Positions 16,256 to 21,571 of a stretch of DNA of 21,571 bases are shown one piece after another. The number at the start of each line of letters is the position of its first letter. Position 1 is the stretch's first letter. A model generated the notes under the pieces. The model was not told the origin of the DNA and searched no databases. It saw only the letters and a program-made list of their open reading frames with translations. Origin of the DNA: Firmicutes bacterium UBA2598 (GTDB taxonomy: Bacteria; Bacillota; PH28-bin88); assembly GCA_002339345.1 (NCBI GenBank), contig DDKM01000086.1, forward strand, positions 1-21,571, read 5' to 3'. The translations under genes and the position numbers were made by a program.

Positions 16256-16295
16256 AACACCTGTTCCCGTCAGCCTTTGACGGGGTGCCTGTGTT
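16256..16295 (+). other. Hairpin in the leader of the HtrA-like gene
   Basis: CCCGTCA (16266-16272) pairs with TGACGGG (16278-16284) around a 5-nt loop, and the outer AACAC/GTGTT (16256-16260 with 16291-16295) can extend it. It lies 59 bp before the start codon with no T run, so it looks like a 5'-UTR structure rather than a terminator. The rest of 16226-16353 holds a small CTCC/GGAG hairpin and the GAGGTGG ribosome site. Confidence 0.4.
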
Positions 16296-16353
16296 AAGGT
16301 GAAACTGGAAACTCCAATGTGGAGATTGAAGGGAAAGGAAATGAGGTGGCATA

Positions 16354-18342
16354 ATGAAAAGGGTTATTGTCGGTGTCCTGTGCCTGGTTTTTGTCCTGCT
16401 TTGGTTTTCCACAAATGCGGCCAATGCCAGTCCCGTATGGGTGGAGATGCCCAGGTTCAAGGTAAAGCTCAATGACCAGCTTGTTGACAACGAAAACAGT
16501 AAATACCCATTGCTCATTTATAAGGGTATCACTTATTTTCCGATGACCTGGAATTATGCAAGATCTCTTGGGTTAACTACACACTGGGACCCTGCCACCG
16601 GTTTTTCCGTCAGCAAAGACCCTAACGCTTCTGCCGTAACTGTTGTCCAAGACTTGGGTACAAGGAATGACATCAATCAAAGATTTGAAGCCGTGTTGCC
16701 GGGATTTAATATAAAGGTAAACGGTAAAAGCATCGACAATGGTGCCGAAGAGTATCCTTTACTGGTGGTCAGGGGCATCACTTATTTCCCAATGACATGG
16801 CGTTTTGCGGTGGAAGAGTTTGGTTTGGTGACAGCGTGGGACAATGTGGAAGGGTTCAGCATTGAGAGGAACTTTAGCCTTACAACCAACAAGGAAGGGG
16901 CAGGTCAGGTCCTTCCCGGCAATACTGTTTATAAGGCCTACAGCCAGGTAACTGTTGTGGCTGTTCCAGATACTGGCTGGAAGTTTTCAAGGTGGCTGGG
17001 TGATGTTGCAGATTCTAATAGTAGGGTTACCACAGTATTAATGAATGGTAACAAAAAGGTTACTGCAGTCTTTGAAAGAATCCGGTATACCCTTTCCATT
17101 GCAACTGAAGGAATGGGGGAAGTAGTATCATATCCTAACAGTTCCTTTTATGATGTCAATAGTAAAGTAACCGTTACGGCTAAGCCGTCCGTTGGATGGC
17201 AGTTTGAGCGATGGATCGGTGATGTGGCCGATCCTCTCAGTGCAACCACTACGATAACTGTTACCCAGAATACCTTGTTAAAGGCTGTGTTCAGACAGCA
17301 ACCTGCAAAGGTAAAAACGGTTGAGGAAATCGCCAAAGAAGGGAAGGCAGTAGTTCAAGTTGAAACCCTTGATGAACAGGGAATTGTCAAGGGTACCGGT
17401 AGTGGTTTCATCGTTACCTCTGATGGGGTGTTAGTCACTAATTATCATGTTATTGACAAAGCATCCAGGGTCCGTATCAAACTTGATACTGGAGTGGTAC
17501 ACGAGGTCATTGGTGTATTGATTTATGATATTAAACAGGACTATGCTGTACTGAGGGTTGGGGCACAGAACCTACCTGTTGTAACATTAGGGTCGTCTAC
17601 AAATATTGAAACAGGTCAAAAGGTGGTGGCGATAGGGAGTCCTTTCGGACTGCAAAACAGCGTTTCGGACGGCATCATTAGCAGCAAGAGCCGGGTGATT
17701 GAAGGGGTGGAAATGATCCAAATGACTACTCCCATATCACCCGGTAGTAGCGGTGGGGCATTGTTTAACATGGAAGGAGAAGTTATTGGTATTACCACGG
17801 CAACCCGGGTAGGGGGTCAAAACCTCAATTTAGCCTTGCCGATAGATGTAATCAAAACTCCTTTAGCTTCGGTAAACTCTCTGCGGCTTATTAGTTTTAC
17901 TGAACTTAAGAAAATAGTTTATCCCAGAATGTCTTATACAGAGTTCAGTGCCTATTTGTTCAATAATTTTAGTGCTGTCAAAGTTGGTCAGGATACTATT
18001 TATTTGGATCGGTTGTGGGTAAGGGAATCAAATGAAGGGGATACGGTCTTTATCTTTTCTGACATTAATGCTACTAACTATGTGAAACTCCTGCAGGCCA
18101 GACTGGCTGGAAATACCGCGGTTCTTGAGATATGGTTCAAAGCAATCTTGGCCCGTACGATGGAAGAATATCCGGATAAAAAAGTCTTCGGTGGTACCAC
18201 GTTTTTTGGGACTTTTTACAGCTATCCAACGGCTTTTCCGGCCAAGTCCATTAAGTTAGGACCAAACTTAACATGGGAAGTTAGCTATACCTTTGTCTGG
18301 TTCTACAACATTCGAGACGGGTTATATGTAGATTGGGAATAA
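16354..18342 (+). CDS. Secreted stalk/InlB-repeat HtrA-like serine protease
   Basis: This is an extracellular trypsin-like (S1C, HtrA/DegP-type) protease. Residues 1-26 are a signal peptide (KR, hydrophobic core, ending ANAS). Two stalk-like repeats follow (about 30-90 and 110-172), each with YPLLxxxGITYFPMTW. Two InlB-B/Listeria-Bacteroides type repeats come next (about 175-240 and 244-312), each with VTVxAxPxxGWxFxRWxGDVAD. The protease domain (about 325-510) has the triad His365 (NYHVID), Asp396 (QDYAVL) and Ser466 (PGSSGGAL). No PDZ domain follows; instead there is an unrecognised C-terminal domain of about 140 residues. The stalk and InlB-like repeats suggest anchoring to the cell wall or a surface partner. 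A good GAGGTGG ribosome site lies 4 bp before ATG. The gene is more AT-rich than its neighbours. Confidence 0.88.
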   Translation: MKRVIVGVLCLVFVLLWFSTNAANASPVWVEMPRFKVKLNDQLVDNENSKYPLLIYKGITYFPMTWNYARSLGLTTHWDPATGFSVSKDPNASAVTVVQDLGTRNDINQRFEAVLPGFNIKVNGKSIDNGAEEYPLLVVRGITYFPMTWRFAVEEFGLVTAWDNVEGFSIERNFSLTTNKEGAGQVLPGNTVYKAYSQVTVVAVPDTGWKFSRWLGDVADSNSRVTTVLMNGNKKVTAVFERIRYTLSIATEGMGEVVSYPNSSFYDVNSKVTVTAKPSVGWQFERWIGDVADPLSATTTITVTQNTLLKAVFRQQPAKVKTVEEIAKEGKAVVQVETLDEQGIVKGTGSGFIVTSDGVLVTNYHVIDKASRVRIKLDTGVVHEVIGVLIYDIKQDYAVLRVGAQNLPVVTLGSSTNIETGQKVVAIGSPFGLQNSVSDGIISSKSRVIEGVEMIQMTTPISPGSSGGALFNMEGEVIGITTATRVGGQNLNLALPIDVIKTPLASVNSLRLISFTELKKIVYPRMSYTEFSAYLFNNFSAVKVGQDTIYLDRLWVRESNEGDTVFIFSDINATNYVKLLQARLAGNTAVLEIWFKAILARTMEEYPDKKVFGGTTFFGTFYSYPTAFPAKSIKLGPNLTWEVSYTFVWFYNIRDGLYVDWE

Positions 18343-18402
18343 TAAGCGCGGCATTGAATTCATCTGGTGCCATACACAGGGTATGTCTCACTGTAATCCC
18401 TA

Positions 18403-18418
18403 AACTCCCACCGGAGTT
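18403..18418 (+). other. Small hairpin downstream of the HtrA-like gene
   Basis: AACTCC/GGAGTT with a CACC loop. There is no T run. Function is unknown; the remainder of the 18343-18582 gap holds a short CATAC/GTATG hairpin and the terminator listed next. Confidence 0.3.
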
Positions 18419-18507
18419 CGACAGGTCATAGGTGAAATTAGAGCGTTGCAGCATGTTGCGCCCTCCGCTTATATCAAGAACTGAAAATCGGGCTTGTCTC
18501 TTATTAA

Positions 18508-18539
18508 TCCGGATATATTACCGGAACTTTCTTTTTTTT
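18508..18539 (+). terminator. Intrinsic terminator before hflX
   Basis: Stem TCCGG/CCGGA (18508-18512 with 18521-18525), an 8-nt loop, then ACTTTC and a run of eight T. It ends the HtrA-like transcript. A -10-like TAGAAT at 18555-18560 follows and may serve hflX, but no good -35 is visible. Confidence 0.7.
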
Positions 18540-18585
18540 ACCCCGATTCTCCGGTAGAATAAAAGGAAGAACGCTGTGAAAGGTG

Positions 18586-20484
18586 ATGGCTATCAAGACG
18601 GAGATTACCGGTGATCTGGCCGGTGTAAAAAAGGAAATTGCCAGGGAACTGGAAGGCTTCTACCAGGTGGCGGTGGACCGAGGGATGCTGGTATCTAGGG
18701 AACTGGCCCAGAGTATGGCGATGGCCACCGGCCTGTTGGGCCGGGAGGTGGCCGTTTATATCAACCGTCGCGGGCGGGTGGTGGCGGTGGCTGTGGGTGA
18801 CCACGCCAAGGTTAGCCTACCCGAATTCCAGGGACGGCGCAAGGAGAACCGCCTGGCTGGTGTGCGGTGTATCCACACCCATCCCGGGGAAAGCGGAGAA
18901 CTCTCGGGGGTGGACTGGGCGGCCCTGTCCACCCTGCAGTTGGATTGCATGGCAGCCATTGGGGTAAAGGACGGTATGGTGGCGAACATTTATGCCGGTT
19001 TCCTGGCCCCACGGGGGATGGCGGCAATCGGGAACGGTACCACTGGTGTCCATGCCGCAGACAGATACTATGTAAAAGGCCCCTTGGATCTTGCCGATCT
19101 GGACCATTTTGATTTTTTAAAGGTGGTCGCAGAGATCGAAAGGGAGCTCCGGTCCGCCGCGGTTATTCGCCCGGTGGTGGTGGAAGAGGAAAGGGCAGTG
19201 CTGGTGGGGTTGGAACTGCCGGCGGGTAAAAACCAGGAGCTTCCGGCTGAGGAGTCGTTACAGGAACTGGCGCAGCTGGTGGAAACGGCCGGGGCTAAGG
19301 TGGTAGGGTCATATTTGCAGAAAAAAGGGCGCATCGATGCCACCTACTTCATCGGCCGGGGATTGGCGGAGCAGCTTAGCCTGCGGGTACAGGAACTGGA
19401 GGCCAATCTCCTGGTGGTGGATCATGAACTGAACGGGGTGCAGGCCAGGAACCTGGAACAGGTTATTGGGGTGCGGGTACTGGACCGTACGGCGGTGATT
19501 CTGGATATTTTCGCCCAGCGGGCCCAAACCAGGGAAGGTAAGCTGCAGGTGGAACTGGCCCAGTTGAAATACCGCCTGCCGAGGCTGGTAGGTTTAGGGG
19601 GCGCCCTTTCCCGCTTGGCCGGGGGGATCGGTACCCGGGGTCCCGGTGAGACCAAACTGGAATCCGACCGGCGGCATATTCGCCGGCGCATCAACGAGAT
19701 TGAAGAACAGCTGGCGGAGGTGCAGAAACGGCGGAAGGTGCAGCGGGCAGGCCGGGTCCAAGTGCCCACGGTGGTGTTAGTTGGTTATACCAATGCGGGG
19801 AAGTCCACCCTGCGGTACCGCTTGCTGCAGGTGGCTGCCAGCCAGCAAACCCACTGGGAACAGGAGGACCCGGGCCGGGATGCCGTTTTTGCCACCCTGG
19901 ATCCCACCCTACGGGGCATTATCCTGCCCGATGGCAGGGAGGTGTTGCTGGCGGATACGGTAGGGTTCATTCACAAATTACCCCACCAGTTCGTATCCGC
20001 TTTCCGGGCCACACTGGAGGAAGTGCTGGAGGCTGACCTGTTGCTGCACGTTGTGGATGCCAGCAGCCCCAGATGGGAGGATCAGATGCAAACGGTGGAG
20101 CAGGTACTAGCAGAACTGGGGGTGATGGATAAACCCTGCCTGGTAGTTTTCAACAAGGCAGATCTGCTGGAGGCCGGCGCCATCCGGCTGCCGCCAATCG
20201 GGGGGACCCCCCATGTGACTGTTTCCGCCACCCAGGGAACCGGCTTTGACGTTTTACTGCAGGAGATGGCCAGACTGCTCCAAAACGAAACCCGGGAGGT
20301 GCGGCTGGCTGTTCCTTACGGAGAGGCCGGTCTGGTGGCAGAGCTTTACCAGTCCATCCGGGTCGTTGCCGTTAGTTACGGGGAGGAGGCCATCCTGGTG
20401 GAGGCGGTGATGCGGCCGGAACAGGTGGCCCGGTACCAGAACTATCTTATCGACCGGGAGGGAAACCCGGGGAGTTTGACTTAA
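18586..20484 (+). CDS. hflX: GTPase HflX with N-terminal JAMM-type extension
   Basis: HflX is a ribosome-associated GTPase that rescues or splits stalled ribosomes under stress. The core (about residues 205-560) has the HflX glycine-rich subdomain (GGIGTRGPGETKLE) and the G motifs: G1 GYTNAGKST at 400-408, the G2-region TLDPTLR, DTVGF, NKAD and SAT. At 632 residues it is much longer than the ~430 of E. coli HflX. The first ~195 residues form an extra domain carrying HTHPGESGELSGVD (His97, His99, Ser107, Asp110), which fits the JAMM/MPN+ zinc-protease signature HxH-x7-S-x2-D. GTG 18583 is also a possible start. The stop overlaps the next gene by one base if that gene starts at ATG 20484. HflX identity is certain; JAMM activity is inferred. 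Confidence 0.95.
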   Translation: MAIKTEITGDLAGVKKEIARELEGFYQVAVDRGMLVSRELAQSMAMATGLLGREVAVYINRRGRVVAVAVGDHAKVSLPEFQGRRKENRLAGVRCIHTHPGESGELSGVDWAALSTLQLDCMAAIGVKDGMVANIYAGFLAPRGMAAIGNGTTGVHAADRYYVKGPLDLADLDHFDFLKVVAEIERELRSAAVIRPVVVEEERAVLVGLELPAGKNQELPAEESLQELAQLVETAGAKVVGSYLQKKGRIDATYFIGRGLAEQLSLRVQELEANLLVVDHELNGVQARNLEQVIGVRVLDRTAVILDIFAQRAQTREGKLQVELAQLKYRLPRLVGLGGALSRLAGGIGTRGPGETKLESDRRHIRRRINEIEEQLAEVQKRRKVQRAGRVQVPTVVLVGYTNAGKSTLRYRLLQVAASQQTHWEQEDPGRDAVFATLDPTLRGIILPDGREVLLADTVGFIHKLPHQFVSAFRATLEEVLEADLLLHVVDASSPRWEDQMQTVEQVLAELGVMDKPCLVVFNKADLLEAGAIRLPPIGGTPHVTVSATQGTGFDVLLQEMARLLQNETREVRLAVPYGEAGLVAELYQSIRVVAVSYGEEAILVEAVMRPEQVARYQNYLIDREGNPGSLT

Positions 20485-20513
20485 TGTGCAAAGTTAGGGA
20501 AGGAGTGGGTCCT

Positions 20514-21347
20514 TTGCGCCAGTTTCAAATGGCGGTGTGCCAGCTGCAAGTGTCTAACGACAAGGGGGAGAACATCCGCCGGGCCAAGGAGATGCTGCAC
20601 CAGGCGGCGGAGGCGGGGAGCCAGGTGGCGGTACTGCCGGAGATGTTCAACTGTCCCTATGACAACAGCTTCTTTCCCGCCTTTGCGGAAGAGTATCCCA
20701 AAGGTGAAACACTGGTGATGCTGGCGGAAGCAGCCAGGGAGACGGGGCTTCACATTGTGGGCGGGTCCATCCCGGAAAGGGAGGGGGAGCGGCTTTATAA
20801 CACTTCCTTTGCCTTTAGCCCGGAGGGGTTGTTGGCCCGCCACCGCAAGGTGCATCTCTTTGATGTGGAGCTGGCCTCCGGTCTATCCTTTCGCGAATCC
20901 GACACCCTGGGGGCCGGACAGGACATTACGGTGTTTGATACGCCAATGGGGAAGTTCGGTGTGGCCATTTGTTATGACATCCGCTTTCCGGAACTATCCC
21001 GGCTGATGACTTTGCAGGGAGCGGAGGTGATCGTTATCCCGGCGGCCTTTAACATGACCACCGGACCGGCCCACTGGGAGATGCTTTTGCGGATGCGGGC
21101 GGTGGACAACCAGGTGTTTGTGGTGGGGGCGTCACCGGCCAGGGATGCAAGGGCCAGCTATGTGGCTTACGGACATTCCATGGTGGTGGAACCCTGGGGT
21201 GGGGTGATTGCCCGGGCGGATGAAAGGGAACAGATCATTTATGCCGAAATTGACCTGGACCGCGTCGCCGAGGTGCGGCGGCAATTGCCCCTGCTGAAAC
21301 ACCGCCGCAGAGACCTTTATTCCCTGGTGGAGGTGCCGAAGGTGTAG
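20514..21347 (+). CDS. Carbon-nitrogen hydrolase (nitrilase superfamily, omega-amidase/Nit2-like)
   Basis: This is a cytosolic nitrilase-superfamily amidase. The catalytic triad is visible: Glu43 (LPEMF), Lys112 (HRKVHLFDV) and Cys153 (ICYDIRFPE). The motifs FNCPYDNSFF, RKVHLFDVEL and FNMTTGPAHWE are typical of omega-amidase/Nit2-type enzymes, which hydrolyse alpha-ketoglutaramate and alpha-ketosuccinamate to ammonia and the 2-oxo acid. They probably clear toxic side products of transamination. I chose TTG 20514 because GGAAGGAG sits 8 bp upstream and the protein then starts at the family's usual MRQFQMAVCQ; the longer ATG at 20484 overlaps the hflX stop (TAATG). It is co-directional and probably co-transcribed with hflX. 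Length is normal (about 277 residues). Exact substrate is not certain. Confidence 0.92.
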   Translation: MRQFQMAVCQLQVSNDKGENIRRAKEMLHQAAEAGSQVAVLPEMFNCPYDNSFFPAFAEEYPKGETLVMLAEAARETGLHIVGGSIPEREGERLYNTSFAFSPEGLLARHRKVHLFDVELASGLSFRESDTLGAGQDITVFDTPMGKFGVAICYDIRFPELSRLMTLQGAEVIVIPAAFNMTTGPAHWEMLLRMRAVDNQVFVVGASPARDARASYVAYGHSMVVEPWGGVIARADEREQIIYAEIDLDRVAEVRRQLPLLKHRRRDLYSLVEVPKV

Positions 21348-21383
21348 CAGTCAAGTCCTCAAGGGAAGGAGGAGGTGATAGGG

Positions 21384-21571
21384 TTGGCCAGGTTCAAGAG
21401 CGGTATCAGTCAAACCCGCAGCCTGCTGTACGGCATCGCCAGGCTGCTGGGGGATATCTCGGCCATTCAAAGGGGGCCTAAGGCAACCGCCAAAAGAATC
21501 GGCCGGCGGGTGGCCGGCAAGGCCACCGGGAAGATGCTGGGGAGACTGTGTGAACCACCCCTCCCTTCGCT
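21384..21571 (+). CDS. Small basic protein of unknown function, 3' end outside the window
   Basis: The frame starts at TTG 21384, with a very strong ribosome site (GGAGGAGGTGAT) 6 bp upstream, and stays open to the window end (62 codons). The visible part is rich in Arg, Lys and Gly (RFKSGISQTRSLLYG then RIGRRVAGKATGKMLGRL), with a short hydrophobic helix. I do not recognise a named family. It looks like the small basic proteins found as hypothetical genes in clostridial genomes. It follows the amidase by 36 bp and is probably in the same transcript. The shortness and composition allow that it ends soon after the edge. Confidence 0.6.
   Translation, partial: MARFKSGISQTRSLLYGIARLLGDISAIQRGPKATAKRIGRRVAGKATGKMLGRLCEPPLPS

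Noticed and set aside
16005..16353. Known riboswitch class (c-di-GMP, SAM, TPP, lysine, cobalamin, T-box) in the HtrA-like leader
   Set aside because: I compared by eye with conserved cores of these classes and found no convincing match, so only hairpins and a terminator are reported.

Overview
This window reads as chromosomal DNA from a low-to-mid GC Gram-positive of the Clostridia/Peptococcaceae type (Desulfotomaculum/Pelotomaculum-like). This placement is an inference. It rests on strong AGGAGG-type ribosome binding sites, frequent GTG/TTG starts, a c-di-GMP-I riboswitch, a long clostridial-type HflX, and a secreted stalk-domain/HtrA protein. No rRNA, tRNA, CRISPR array or intact insertion sequence is visible. 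Base composition is uneven. The 2.5-5.9 kb segment and the 16.0-18.5 kb segment are visibly more AT-rich than the GC-rich flanks and the Wadjet operon.

Left part (1-5.9 kb): second-messenger signalling interrupted by a toxin-antitoxin pair. A membrane GAF-PAS-GGDEF-EAL protein enters from the left edge, and its visible start is an in-frame (CCAA)n microsatellite. A minus-strand MntA/HepT (nucleotidyltransferase/HEPN) pair follows, with a near-consensus promoter overlapped by TATCATT repeats. A plus-strand c-di-GMP operon comes next: promoter, c-di-GMP-I riboswitch, an HD-GYP gene split by a 1-nt frameshift, an unrecognised 120-aa protein, and a CBS-CBS-GGDEF diguanylate cyclase. An intrinsic terminator closes this block.

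Centre (5.9-16.0 kb): a complete type II Wadjet anti-plasmid system, jetA-jetB-jetC-jetD (DUF2397, DUF2398, SMC-like ATPase, DUF2399/Toprim), in one tightly packed operon. A receiver-domain protein whose C-terminal half looks like a GGDEF domain without its signature begins inside the 3' end of jetD. A WYL-domain HTH regulator follows. Its leader carries palindromes, one of which buries its own Shine-Dalgarno sequence. Overlap and same-strand order suggest that these two genes belong functionally to the Wadjet island.

Right part (16.0-21.6 kb): a 349-bp intergenic stretch packed with hairpins and a terminator, then a secreted serine protease with two stalk-like and two InlB-like repeats in front of an HtrA-type domain. 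Next comes an HflX GTPase whose N-terminal extension carries a complete JAMM (HTH-x7-S-x2-D) signature. A stop/start-coupled nitrilase-family amidase and the beginning of a small basic protein end the window.

The main points for follow-up are the Wadjet operon with its receiver/pseudo-GGDEF and WYL partners, the intact riboswitch in front of a frameshifted HD-GYP gene, and the JAMM-HflX fusion.
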